Source of the DNA: Astrothelium macrocarpum
Taxonomy: Eukaryota; Ascomycota; Dothideomycetes; Trypetheliales; Trypetheliaceae
NCBI GenBank assembly: GCA_021030915.1
Contig: JAGEMR010000098.1
Coordinates: 49,979-113,978, forward strand
Reading direction: 5' to 3'
DNA length: 64,000 nucleotides
Shown: piece by piece, positions 39,296 through 49,906 of the stretch
How the letters are laid out: each line of letters opens with the position of its first letter
Position numbering within the stretch: the stretch's first letter is position 1
Position numbers and translations under genes: made by a program
Notes under the pieces: generated by a model
What the model was told of the DNA's origin: nothing
Seen by the model: the letters and a program-made list of their open reading frames with translations, nothing else
Database searches by the model: none

Positions 39296-41755
39296 TCACA
39301 AGCAGAACTCAAACTTCCCCACATCCTCCACCCGGACACCCCCCAGCACCTCTACCTCCACCCACGGCCGAATCCGCGGCACCAGCTCCGCCAGCTTCCC
39401 CTGCGGGAAACACAGCCGCACCAAATCCGGCCCGAAACAGCGCTTGTACATTTTATTGCGCTGCTTCCCCCACAGCGGCCCCCCAGCACTCACCAACTTC
39501 TCAAACGACCGCACCCACCCCTCCATCTCCTCCCAGCCCCGCCGCTCCGCGCCCCCCCTCGCAATCCACTCATCCAACCCGTACGCCCCCGGGACATCCC
39601 CCGCCGCGTCGCGGCCCCACGCCTGCCAGATGACGCCACACCCCGGCCCGACGCCGAGCACGGCGTTGTGCGCAAACGACGTGTAGCGCTCGGCCGCGGC
39701 GTAGCTGCTCGTCTGCGCGAGCTCGAGGCCGTGCGTGTCGACGAGGCGCACCGAGAGCAGCGTCGTGGCGCCGCGGGTCTGGGCGTCGCGCTTGGCGGCG
39801 CGGAAGGCGCTGGCGAGGGACGCGGAGGGGCGGGCGCGCGTCCCGTCGAGGATGGCGCGGGCGCGCGCGAAGTGCAGCGTCTCGAGGGCGTCGGTGATGC
39901 GCGTGTCGAGGTGCGCGCCTGCGTGGGTGCTGGTTTTGGTGGCGAAGAGGAGTGGGAGGATCGCGGCCGTGAGGGGTGAGGTCCAGGCGGTGGGCGCGTC
40001 GCTGGTGTGCTCTGCCGGGTAGACGTTGAGTTTGCCGGCGGCAGAGACTTGGTGGCAGGATGAGGCTGTGGCGATTGCTTGGAAAAGGGTGGAGGCGGCG
40101 TCAGTTCCGTGAGAGAACAATGTGGCCACTGATTCCTGGATCATGTCGAGCGGGGACGACTTGGCTTTGTTGGGAATCATGGCTAGCGCCTTGGTGATGG
40201 AACCGCGTGCTTCTTCGAGCGAAAGTGGTTGCTGTGGAGCAAATTGCTGCATGCTCAACACAGCGACTTCTTGTCCATCGCTCGGTGGTTCCTTTTCACC
40301 AGGCGCACCGTTTGTCTGGCTCTGAGAACAGAACTCCATGGTGTTGCTGGTAGACTTTGGAGAACTGCTGGCTTTGTTTCTAGAGTTGACCGCGCTGTTG
40401 CTACTGCTACTGTCTTTTCCAGACGGCATTGGGCTTGGTTCTGTGTGCTTGACCGACTCACAAACCGCCTCGGTGGTTTCCTGGTATCCATATGTACAGT
40501 CTGAACAAGTTCGAGAACTTCCAATTGAGGCCACTTCATCCTGCAATTCCTCGTGTATTTCTGATTTGCTCTCGCCTGTATCGGTAATGATTCCAGATGG
40601 CAATACTTGGCTCTTGTTGTGAGGCTCGGTTTCAAGTGCCCCAAGCACGATATGGTCGGATTGTCCAGAATAGCGGTCGCCTTGAACATCGTTATGTGAT
40701 GATATTTCCGGATCTATTGGCTGCAACAGCGTTTCTTCTGCAATTCTGTTTAATTCTTTGACTTGCGGACCACAGTGAATGAGTGCTTGGTACGCTGATC
40801 CATAATAGTTGTCAACCTCGTCAGAGCGATTCTGGGGCAGTGTCGGATCCGTCGATGGAGAGTTGTAGAAAATGAGTTGAGATCCGCACTCCGATAGAAC
40901 AAGCCCACGATAGGCAACTTGTGCCTCTGTCTCATTATCATTGAGAGGCGTCGAGCTAGAGCTGACCGATGAAATGTTCTCAATTTGTTCTCCAGCTGGA
41001 ACAGCAGCATCTCCCATGGTACCTTCCACCTCCGGCCCATGGATGGGAGCCAGAGTATCATGATGCTCACTATATGATTGAAGCTCCATGGGCTTCGTAT
41101 CCTCTGGTGAGGGTTGGCTATCGTTGTCTACAATTTGCAACGTCTCTACTGGTTCAGTCTCATGCTGGCTTTTGGACTGAAGATATTCTTCTAGGGAGCG
41201 CAATTTGATGGTTATTACAGACTTCTCGGTCGTTGAATCATGACGGCGGACTGGGGTGTCCATTGGTGTGTTTATTTGTGTCTCTGCTGGTGTGTCCGTT
41301 GGTGTATCCGCTGTCAAATCAGGCTCGGGAGTTTTACTAGACTCGTTACTGTGGACTGCCTCTAAAGTTGCAACTTCCACTGGTGGAACCGATTCAATGC
41401 TTCTAGATGGCTCATGTGAGACGCTGTTACGTTTGTGTGATAAAGTATCGACGAAAGGATCCATGCTGCTTGTGTTTAATTTGTCCATAGAATTGGCATG
41501 GCAAGCCTCGATCGTGGTCAAAGAAGAATCGTCCTCAGCAGAAGGATAATCTAGATCTAGTAGTGATTCCTCGAGTTTGGGTTCATGAGAAGTCTGAGGC
41601 AGATGCGCCGTGAGTCGCTGTTCTAAATGATCAAAGCGCTTGTTAAGGCCATTTTCAAGGCCATTAATTTGTTTTTGCATCGAAAGCAACAGCTCATGTA
41701 CGTTGTGGCAACAACTGTTATTTTCCACGCGAGAATCTAGCAAGGGTAGGAACAT
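39296..41755 (-). CDS. large unknown protein with N-terminal coiled coil and GC-rich C-terminal domain
   Basis: The first ATG in the frame is at 41755 (MFLPLLDSRVENNSCC), giving 819 aa; the frame is open further upstream only through a minisatellite. A short coiled coil (LLLSMQKQINGLENGLNKRFDHLEQRL) follows. The middle 450 residues are acidic, Ser/Thr-rich and probably disordered, with a TPTDTPAETQINTPMDTP repeat. The last 250 residues look folded: TAAILPLLFATKTSTHAGAHLDTRITDALETL, RGATTLLSVRLVDTHGLELAQ, ERYTSFAHNAVLGVGPGCGVIWQAWG, KRCFGPDLVRLCFPQGKLAELVP. GC content changes abruptly within the gene: the C-terminal coding part (about 39300-40000) is very GC-rich with many CpG, the rest is not. 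No family was recognised. Confidence 0.65.
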   Translation of the reverse strand: MFLPLLDSRVENNSCCHNVHELLLSMQKQINGLENGLNKRFDHLEQRLTAHLPQTSHEPKLEESLLDLDYPSAEDDSSLTTIEACHANSMDKLNTSSMDPFVDTLSHKRNSVSHEPSRSIESVPPVEVATLEAVHSNESSKTPEPDLTADTPTDTPAETQINTPMDTPVRRHDSTTEKSVITIKLRSLEEYLQSKSQHETEPVETLQIVDNDSQPSPEDTKPMELQSYSEHHDTLAPIHGPEVEGTMGDAAVPAGEQIENISSVSSSSTPLNDNETEAQVAYRGLVLSECGSQLIFYNSPSTDPTLPQNRSDEVDNYYGSAYQALIHCGPQVKELNRIAEETLLQPIDPEISSHNDVQGDRYSGQSDHIVLGALETEPHNKSQVLPSGIITDTGESKSEIHEELQDEVASIGSSRTCSDCTYGYQETTEAVCESVKHTEPSPMPSGKDSSSSNSAVNSRNKASSSPKSTSNTMEFCSQSQTNGAPGEKEPPSDGQEVAVLSMQQFAPQQPLSLEEARGSITKALAMIPNKAKSSPLDMIQESVATLFSHGTDAASTLFQAIATASSCHQVSAAGKLNVYPAEHTSDAPTAWTSPLTAAILPLLFATKTSTHAGAHLDTRITDALETLHFARARAILDGTRARPSASLASAFRAAKRDAQTRGATTLLSVRLVDTHGLELAQTSSYAAAERYTSFAHNAVLGVGPGCGVIWQAWGRDAAGDVPGAYGLDEWIARGGAERRGWEEMEGWVRSFEKLVSAGGPLWGKQRNKMYKRCFGPDLVRLCFPQGKLAELVPRIRPWVEVEVLGGVRVEDVGKFEFCL

Positions 41756-41885
41756 GATGATGGTAGTGGCTTGATGATAGTAGCTTGATGGTAGTAGCTT
41801 TGATGAAGGCAGAATTTGATGAGGGTAGAGCTTGACGAAGGTAGAACTTGATGAAGGCAAAATCTGATGATAATAGTAGCTTGGT
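41740..41885. repeat. minisatellite upstream of the 39296-41755 gene
   Basis: Imperfect tandem copies of a roughly 20-22-bp unit of the type GATGAAGGTAGAACTTGAT, about six to seven copies, covering the likely 5' UTR of the minus-strand gene. Confidence 0.75.
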
Positions 41886-42454
41886 AATTGGTCTTAAGTA
41901 TGACTGTGTCTGAAGAGCTAAAAGCTGATTGTCGTAGTAGTGGTTTGTTGAAAATGTTTGCTGAAAGCGAAGTTGAAGAAGTAGGGTGAAGGAACCAAGA
42001 GAGAGGAGTGCGAGGGCCGTATTAATACCTGAGAAGCTGACGCGTTGCCATGAAGATTTCTTTGCCGAGAGATACGTCCATCACCACATTGAGTGATGGG
42101 AGGTGCATAAAGTGCAGCACATGTGTAGAGATGTTGTGAAACACGATGATAAAGGACTTGCATACGTACCATCACCAAGAGGTCTGTGCTACTGCAAACA
42201 AACAACTGCATCTCACCGGTGTGTAGATAGCTGATTGGAAGCCGCGAAATGGAAATTGCAATAGGTTTAGAGCGCTCTGTCACAAAGTTTTAGGGCATCG
42301 AGGCAGAGCAATGATGGTTTTAGCAACACCCCGACCACTATCTAAGCCTATTCCGATGTCTATCCGCTTTTAGGTATCTGTAGAAGAGGCAAGATATTGA
42401 AAGAATCCCAAGAAGCGTCAAGAACCTTGCAATGACATCTGTTTCCGGAAATAG
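41886..42454. other. intergenic region
   Basis: Promoter region of the minus-strand gene at 39296-41755 and 3' flank of the thioesterase gene. No gene seen. Confidence 0.4.
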
Positions 42455-43459
42455 TCACAGAGTTTCCTGAGCTTTATCTCCAAGAGGCGGTACACGTTCC
42501 TTTATGAAGGCCTCTAGATGGTCAATCTCGTCAGGATCTGCAGAGTGGCCCAAGTTCCTAGTAATCTGTTTGAGCGGATGTGCTTCTCTGAAGCAAAGTT
42601 CAGAGGAATACACTTACGGGTAAGTCCGAAAGTCAGTGTTCCATCCCCATTCCTTCAGTTTCTCCGCAGTTTTCTTGCCCCATTCATACCTTACGAGTAC
42701 GTCTGCGTCACCATGGCCCATGAATATTGGGGTGTCTTTGTTTGGGTTCTCCGCTGGTATCAGGTCCCGTATCTTGCCTTGTAGAAGCAAATAACTGGAT
42801 AGTCCAAAAATACCAGCGAGTTTTTGAGGGCAAGTCACTCCTCCAAAAAGAGCCATAGCACCTCCTTGAGAAAATCCGCCAAGAACAATGCGATTCGAGG
42901 GGATTCCTTTGGCGATCTCTGCCGAGATGAGACCATGTATCGTATCGCGCGACTTGAGGATACCGGTCTCGTCTTCCTCTATATTGAGGTCATCGAATGA
43001 AGTCTGTTATTTGTGATTCAGTAAGAGCTCATTTCCATCATGGATGGTCCAAAATATTGCGGACTGTATCTCGTGATCTTACTATGTCGTACCAGCCCGG
43101 CATTCTCATTCCCATATTCTGCGAGGGAATCAATTAAAAGCACATCTGGGGGGGTCGAACATTGATCTTACGACTGTGATTGGAATTTGAGGTGCATTGG
43201 GAAAGATGAAAGAAACTTCCTCAAATTTCCCTCTCCTTCGCCAGTTCTCTGCCAACCAGATCCTGATAGATCTATCAGTTGTATTATACAGTGGCAGTCG
43301 GACCTCGGACGTTACCATCCAGCCCCGCTACCGACATATCAGCACGATCATCTCATAGTTATTGAGAATGCTGTACCTATCACCCAATCCATGGCTCACA
43401 ATCACAGTAGCCGTATGCCTCTTGAGAGCCGGCACTACTAGTGCAGCTGCTCCAGACAT
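42455..43459 (-). CDS. acyl-protein thioesterase 1, 6 exons including a 12-nt microexon
   Basis: Alpha/beta hydrolase that removes palmitate from S-acylated proteins in the cytosol. Minus-strand exons: 43377-43459, 43316-43327, 43172-43262, 43083-43118, 42618-43003 and 42455-42557 (236 aa; yeast APT1 is 227 aa). The catalytic triad is complete: Ser119 in GGFSQGG, Asp173 in GHGDAD, His207 in LGHSAD. Other family blocks are VIVSHGLGDSGAGW, LAENWRRR, NAPQIPITV, NMGMRMPGWYDI and SRDTIHGLISAEIAKGIPSNRI. Introns of 49, 53, 53, 79 and 60 nt have GT-AG ends and mostly CTGA-type branch sites. Exon 2 is only 12 nt and encodes the centre of the DSGAGW motif. All joins keep frame. The start at 43459 gives the short N-terminus normal for the family. 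Confidence 0.93.
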
Positions 43460-44191
43460 GACTATGTTACCCTAGAAAACCGCAGCAAGTATCGACTGCT
43501 ATTTTCTGATATTGTCCAATTCGGATTTGCCAAGACCAGCGTAACGTTGGAAGAAATTCGGGATAGATGTTGTCGGTTGGTCTCCCCAATGGTTGATGTT
43601 CCATCTGCATGAAGAATGATGATTAATACGGGTGATGAAGAAGTAAAAGCGGCCACATGCGCTAACCCAATCTTGGCTCACTACAACTCCTGAGCGTGCA
43701 AACGGAACTTTTATTGAGAGACTCAGAGCCTAACCACATGATCAGGCATGATCTTCGAGCAGCCTTACGGCCAGCTCAATACTCTTGATGTCACAAATCA
43801 AAGCACGCCCATCATGGCTTTCTTATCAGGATGTTTTGCGACCATGATCTCACCGTAGATCGCTCAAATGATGCAAAATTTTGCTTGGGACCTTTAGAGA
43901 AGCATTCCAACTGGGGGGTTGCCCTGCTTGTCATAATATTGTGACCCAGACTGATTGGTTCTCGCGGCTAGCTTATGCCTGTGCATTTGGGTCTAAAAGA
44001 TCCTCGCTATCATTTAATTCTACCGAGTTAGGAAGTTTTGAAGTTTACAGGCTTGGCTTGCTTGTTAAACTTTCGCTTTACTGGACAAGGATCAAACCCA
44101 ACATTGAGCTGGCCCCCTGGAATGATGTAGAAACCGAGTATTATCATGGTCGGAAATTGATTTGTACTAAGTCTAGTTTTAAAGCCCAGAC
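43460..44191. other. intergenic region
   Basis: About 730 bases. ORFs at 43462-43656 (-) and 43881-44318 (+) have no protein-family character; no gene is called. Confidence 0.4.
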
Positions 44192-44731
44192 ATGTTTTCT
44201 ATCCGCTATACATTCAAGAAACATGGACCGTACCTGTACTCAATGGATGAGCCACGCCTTTACGAAGCAGCACCCAGCTATTACAAACCAAGCCGAATCT
44301 TGCGGAAATTCCTATTGAGCATATCTATAGAGTCTGACAATTCGGCCCGAGCCTACACCAAAAATATCATGCAAATTCTGTTCCAGGCGAGTCTGAATCT
44401 TACGCTCCGCGTTCTGCATACTGGGGAAACCCCCCCATTCAACGAGAACGACCAAAAGGTCGTAGATATTCTCAATCACACTGTGGAACTCTCTTACGGA
44501 CGACAGATATCTGAATTGAACATGTTCTCGGGCTTGGAGCATACTCCGGCCAATGACATCAACTGGTGGACTGACAAGGACAGAGCAAATGCTCATTATC
44601 GAGCAGGGTCGTTCATGATGCAGTGTGGAAGCTATGTGAATGTGGTTCACCACTTGACGCCGGCCCTCCAGTACCGTCCCGGAGACGCGTCGACCAGCAG
44701 GGCTCTTGCGCAGGCTCATGTAATGGCCTAG
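44192..44731 (+). CDS. possible small protein or gene remnant of unknown function
   Basis: 179-aa frame from an ATG. Composition is protein-like (PYLYSMDEPRLYEAAPSYY; NIMQILFQASLNLTLRVLHTGE; NDQKVVDILNHTVELSYG; NDINWWTDKDRANAHYRAGSFMMQ), without low complexity. No signal peptide, membrane segment or known motif was identified. Gene-poor surroundings and an adjacent pseudogene leave open that this is a decayed fragment or part of a spliced gene whose other exons I could not place. Confidence 0.35.
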   Translation: MFSIRYTFKKHGPYLYSMDEPRLYEAAPSYYKPSRILRKFLLSISIESDNSARAYTKNIMQILFQASLNLTLRVLHTGETPPFNENDQKVVDILNHTVELSYGRQISELNMFSGLEHTPANDINWWTDKDRANAHYRAGSFMMQCGSYVNVVHHLTPALQYRPGDASTSRALAQAHVMA

Positions 44732-45102
44732 AACAACAAATGACTAACACAAATACACTCTGGCTAAGATGGATGCACACGGCGCCCAGCGATAAGAGAT
44801 GCGAGGTTTAACGGCGCCGGGAATCAAGGAGAGCCACATGAGCACTATGATTCCCATATTGATCGCCGCTCAAGAGACGGAGCCGAGGCAACCTGCACTT
44901 GAAATGAAGATCTGCAAGCCTATGCGATCGAGATGAAGTTTCTAACACGTGAGGCTCAAAGCTCCGCAATGAAAGTCCAGCTTATCTTTGCTCTAGATAC
45001 AAACCAAAAACAAGTCTGACCTGACAAAGGCTCCTCCTGATGCATTACAGGCTCACGTCAGAGTTGCTTCAGCTCTTGACAACCCGCGTAGGACATGCAG
45101 CA
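44732..45102. other. intergenic region
   Basis: About 370 bases, no gene-like signal. Confidence 0.4.
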
Positions 45103-45560
45103 TCATTCTTGTCGAAAAACGGACACTGCCTCCTGTACGTGCTCTTCCAAGTCAAAATTGTAGATATAATCCCAACGATCCTTGAGCGCCACATGTAGCT
45201 TCTCCCGATCTGTCCTCGCCTCTTGTACAAGCCCGGTCATTATCTTACCAGTCAGTCTACTAGAAGCAGCGGTATGCTGAGTACGCGGACGTCGAGTCAT
45301 GTCGTAGGCTTATTGAGCAGTTTGGATCTGTTGCTTGGAGCGTATCTGCGAGAATAGTTCTCTGACAGCGTCCTCCAACGCCATGGCCGTGCCACTTCCT
45401 TGCCAAGGTGTCATGGCATGCGCTGCATCGCCTGCAATACAGATGTTTTCTTTGACGAACGAAGGAGCGTCGCAGTGTTCCCACTGTGCGAATACAGCGG
45501 GGTTCTCTTGATCTAGCAGTAGTTGCACAAAAGGGCTAGCAGAGGTCACTACGGCAAGCC
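45103..45560 (-). pseudogene. broken FAD-dependent aromatic monooxygenase (salicylate hydroxylase-like), C-terminal part
   Basis: The C-terminal third of a group A flavin monooxygenase is recognisable: ENICIAGDAAHAMTPWQGSG (the GD motif that contacts the FAD ribityl chain) with TAMALEDAV following, then YDMTRRPRTQHTAASSRLTG and the WDYIYNFDLEEHVQEA ending of this family. Two defects are visible. An in-frame TAA (45310-45312) interrupts the normally continuous IQTAQ-x-AYDMTRRPR, and the N-terminal FAD-binding GxGxxG half is absent from the upstream 600 bases. The stop is what a C-to-T change in a CAA codon would produce. The product cannot be a working monooxygenase unless an unrecognised intron removes the stop. 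Confidence 0.7.
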
Positions 45561-46130
45561 AAAACTAAGCAGAAACAGTAGACAGCTTGCACTCCGATTG
45601 TGTACGATGCACTGGCTTTAGGAAGGGTACGTCATATCCAGAGACCAGTTCATTTCTACAAATTTATTGAAGCGTGGAACAAAATCCACATATCGGCTGC
45701 CGTTCTTGACGCATCCACCCGCCAAGTCCCCTTGCTATAAAAATAGTGTACAGAAAATAACTGAAAAGTATTGTAAAGTCTCTAGCCTCCCAAGATGCAA
45801 ATTCCGTGCAACGATCGTTCACATCCCGATGACCACAAGTTTGTAGTCCCAATTCCAATACGCATCATTCGAATGATGTCGAGGTACAAATAATGGCAGT
45901 CTGCTGTCGATGTGTCGCTGCGATGGAGCCATGCTCTGCTCCTGCAAGGAAACTCATTCAGGACCAATGGTACTGGAAAGGGTATGAGCTGCTCGAGGCC
46001 GCGGGACTCGTGAGCGAGGTCGAGGAGCTAGTGGGGGCATGGGTTTCTGTCGAGAATGTTGTGGATATGTCTAGTTCGCTCGTCCTTCTTGCTGGTGCGG
46101 GACAAGCCGCCTAAAGCAAATCAAGTCAAT
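45561..46130. other. decayed or non-coding DNA upstream of the monooxygenase remnant
   Basis: Short ORFs on both strands without recognisable FAD-binding N-terminal sequence. Probably the degraded 5' part of the pseudogene plus the 3' flank of the subtilase gene. Confidence 0.35.
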
Positions 46131-48071
46131 CTAATAATCTTCGGAATTTGCTTTGATCTCAAGTACCGTGAAAATGCTCCAGAATTCAGGCTCCACAGTG
46201 CCATTCTCAACCACAGGAACGTCAGTAGCTGCAGTATCAGCAAAAGTCATAGTGCTGTTGTCCAAAAACTCTACGTCCAAGATGCTATTTGTGGTTTGAG
46301 GATAACGCTTGAACTTCTTTGGAGGGTGTGCATTGTTATTGCAAAAGCTGTTTATTATGATTAGTCGCGTGTACAAATATTTAGTCACAATTTTCTCAAT
46401 AACTTACTCTCTCCAAACCCCATTGTATACCCCAGGAATACTGTTGGGATAGAAGTTGTGATAGTTCAATCGTTCAATAGGGAAATCAAGATCTCTGGCA
46501 TTGCTCACTCGTTGCCAAGCGTTTGATCTTATGAATTGTTGAATACTGCCAAAAAAATCAGGTGAGGTTGTCAGATGTGTTGTGCTATCTGGCAGACCCA
46601 AAAAATATGCCACTAAGCCAGCAACCATTGGTGCAGCGAAACTAACACCCCTTCTTTTTCCTTTTGCCGAATTTGAGTATGCTAAAGCATGTTCGTTTGT
46701 AGACACAGCGTAGGCATATAGAGGAGGGTTGCCTGCGCGTACAGGTGTGGTGTGCCAGTCGAGCGAACCATTGGGATTAATGCCGCCAATTTGAATCATA
46801 CTTCTTTGCTGTAGCCCAGAGGGTATTTCGTATTGTCGGTCCCAGGGGCGACCGTTTGAAATCACACCATCTTCATTTTGAACCCTTTGATACTTAGAGG
46901 GCTCGTGACCTTCCCAGTGAAACCACATATTTCCAAAGTTACTACCCGAAGCAACGACAACGATTTCATTTCTTTCACATTCTTGAAGAAAATCGCGAAA
47001 TATTTCCGTTGCTGTATCCGAGCCATCGTCATTTGGATCCACCAACAGGGCAAGCGAGGTATTCACAACAGCTTTTCTTTGCAGGCTTTTTTGCAAGACA
47101 TCTTGAATAATGGTGTTTAGAGCCCATTTGATACCACTAAGATCAGAACTTAGGAACTTGATTGATGGTCTAGGAGGCTTTTGAGAAGTTGATTTCCCGT
47201 TACCAATTTTGACCATTACTAAATTTGCCTTCGACGCAACACCCATGTTTTTGCCAGCAGCAAGTGATGCAATACCAGTTCCGTGTCCAGCAAATGATTG
47301 ATGGTCAGAATCCCATTTGAAATAGTCGTTAAGTGCGTCAGGACCATTATCTGGAGTGTTAGCACCTTGATTAAACTCGTTGGGCACACACCATCCTCCT
47401 GTCTCTACTCCAGAACCTCGGTCCTGAAATTCATCATGTTGTAGATTGATACCTGTGTCAAGGATATAGATAGTTGTACCAGCACCCTGTGACGGATGAA
47501 ATAAATATTTGTTGAACTTATCGCTTTCTGGAACATTTTGATCTTTTGAAAGAAGTTTCAACGCCTCTGTAGAAGGGTCTCGGCACCAGGCATTTGCATA
47601 CGAACTTGGAGAGTCGGCGCGCTCCACATGCGCTGCAGTCCAGATAATTTTAAGCGGCCCATTTTTGTGTATGTATCGAACAAGTGGATCATTCTTGAAT
47701 TGACTAGCTTCTGCTGCTGTGAGATGAACCAAGTACGAGGGACGTGGCGGTTGTGTAACTTCCCTATTTCCGGTTCCATGGTCGGGTAGAGTCGCTAAAA
47801 AACCGTTGACTTTGGAGGCGGTAGTACCGCTATTGAATGAAACCAAGTATTCCTGAACATCGTTTGAAGTTGCGCGCGTGGAACTGGAAACGTTCGACCT
47901 GATTTGTACGATGTTGTTAGATTCTGCCAAATCGGGGTTGTTCGACGCAAGTGGTGCAGCTGTTGTGTTAAGTGCAGCTCCGGTGTAATTTGCCACTGGA
48001 CAATTGCAAGCAGCAAAGATGGAAATGGGTAACAAGGAGAGTACGACGGCAAGCACTCTTAAATATTCCAT
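46131..48071 (-). CDS. secreted subtilisin-like serine protease (S8), 2 exons
   Basis: Extracellular endopeptidase. Exons 46408-48071 and 46131-46347 are joined over a 60-nt intron (GTAAGT...AAACAG) in the C-terminal part, giving 626 aa. The N-terminus is a signal peptide (MEYLRVLAVVLSLLPISIFAA), followed by a propeptide-like region (VQEYLVSFNSGTTASKVNGFLATLP). The triad is complete: Asp205 in TIYILDTGIN, His263 in FAGHGTGIASLAAG, Ser477 in RRGVSFAAPMVAGLVA. The usual GTS around the nucleophile reads GVS here. The oxyanion Asn may lie in VVVASGSNFGN, where the usual pattern is AAGN. Exon 2 adds a non-catalytic C-terminal tail (FCNNNAHPPKKFKRYP...). The frame is intact, so the gene is probably active. 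It lies 570 bases from the monooxygenase pseudogene. Confidence 0.9.
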
Positions 48072-48837
48072 GATCAGACAACAGTAGACGATGAGAAGTC
48101 GATATCAAGGAGAAGTCTACTGTTCTATTTGCGTGACAAATCCGTTTTGAACAAGTGTAGATGTTCAAAATACTCTTATTTGCCATGTCCACGGAAAATG
48201 ACCCGAAGATCATATCACGGATTGAATTACTTATGGCGGAAATGAAGCAAATGATGAGACAGCCACATGCATTCTGTGTCACTGTAGAGCGGAATGAGCC
48301 AATGAAACCACGAAGAATGAATCTTTAGGGACAGAGAATCGGCAAGGTAAGGCATCTAGGTAGTACCCTTCAATCCTACCGCCTATGAAAAATTGATGAT
48401 TTTCCAATGCATGTCACATTATCTTGTGCACGGCGTTAGACAGGATTGTCGCTGAGTGACTACCCGCGGGCGCCTACAGTGGCCGCCTCGCAGGGACTTC
48501 CTACACTGATATGTTGTGATTCAAGATAGGTCACGTTCATTTTGCAATATCCGCGCGGTCAGGGGACAGAAAGTCTGAGGTTGCGATACGGCCCTCATCT
48601 TGAAGTGAGCTCTATGGATGATGTCATGTCGCAAAGTGAAATGCAGTTCGTCAATCCCTTTGCGGGCCATTAACCGTAAGTTATGGATACAACTGGAAGA
48701 TAGTTCTCGATACGAAAGGGTCTCGTGGCTTTTTCTTGTTTGGCTCTCACTAAATTCAGTAGCTGGAAGATTTGACGAGGATGATCATGGCGAAGAGACG
48801 TAAAATAGCGTTAATGAGAATTCTGAGAACGCCACTA
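48072..48837. other. subtilase promoter region up to the transposon
   Basis: About 770 bases of ordinary composition ending at the TA target site of the Fot1-like element. No gene recognised. Confidence 0.45.
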
Positions 48838-49906
48838 GGAGTTTGCGACAGCCCGTGCACCATTTCAGCCCATGCACCACTATCTTCAAATCGGCCCACC
48901 AACTTCAAAATTCAATTACTCCTCTAAAACAAGAGCTTTTTGCTTCAAATCAAATTATATTATATTCTTAATATATATAAAAAAATTGGCTATTAATAGC
49001 CTCGTTTAAAATGTATTTTTAATTTGATTATGCGATCTGATCTCATTATGATGGCTGGAATTAATTCCTTTTTATTAACGATTATTTTAGCCTCAGTAAT
49101 AACTTTTAATTTCTGAGACTTCTTTATCTTATTCTTTGGCCTCTGATTGGCTAATTTTGATTCGGAAATTAGCTGATTTAAGGTCTCTTTTTGTATTTTT
49201 TTTACCTCCTTTTCAGTCTTTTTTTCAGCCTCCCTTTCGAGCCTCTTTTATCGCTTTCTTTTTCTCTCAATTTTCTTTTTCTGAAATTCTCTCTTCTTTT
49301 TCTTTTTATTGAATGTTCGTTTTATTAGATTCTGTTATTTAACTGTTACCTCTGCCTTTATTTCGGCCTATTTTTATCATTGAAATTCAAAAATTCGTTA
49401 TATTTTTAATGATGATACGATCAAAATCTTTAATTCTTTTTCAGCCCGAATTTTTTCAAATAAAAATTTATTTCAAAATATTCTATTCATTTGGATATTG
49501 ATTTTTTTTTTGAAAAATATGATTCAATATTTTAAAATCTCATTCTAAATCGCGATATATTCAAAATTTTGAAAAAATTTTTGATTAATTAAAGAATTTT
49601 TTTTACAAAATATATATTTCATTTTTTTTTAATCAGATAATTGAAATTCAATAAAAATTGATGAATTTTTTAAATTATTATTTGACGATCTAGATGAGGT
49701 CAAATCTAACTGGTCAAATACGACGGTAAATAAAAACAGCATAAAATCTATTTGGTCCCAACCATTCATAATATTATTCGAAATGAAGGTTATTTAAAAG
49801 ATAGACCAGAAGAGACTAAAAAAATCCTTTTATGAAATGGTGAAATTTCCGCCTGTCGTATAAATCCAGTATTCGAATTGCTGAAAATAATATATAATAA
49901 GAAACC

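Noticed and set aside
39188..39979. 263-aa plus-strand ORF opposite the C-terminus of the 39296-41755 gene
   Set aside because: GC-rich antisense shadow with low-complexity Pro/Arg content; the minus-strand frame has the folded-looking sequence.
45893..46114. 73-aa plus-strand ORF
   Set aside because: No family features and poor context; lies in decayed DNA around the monooxygenase remnant.
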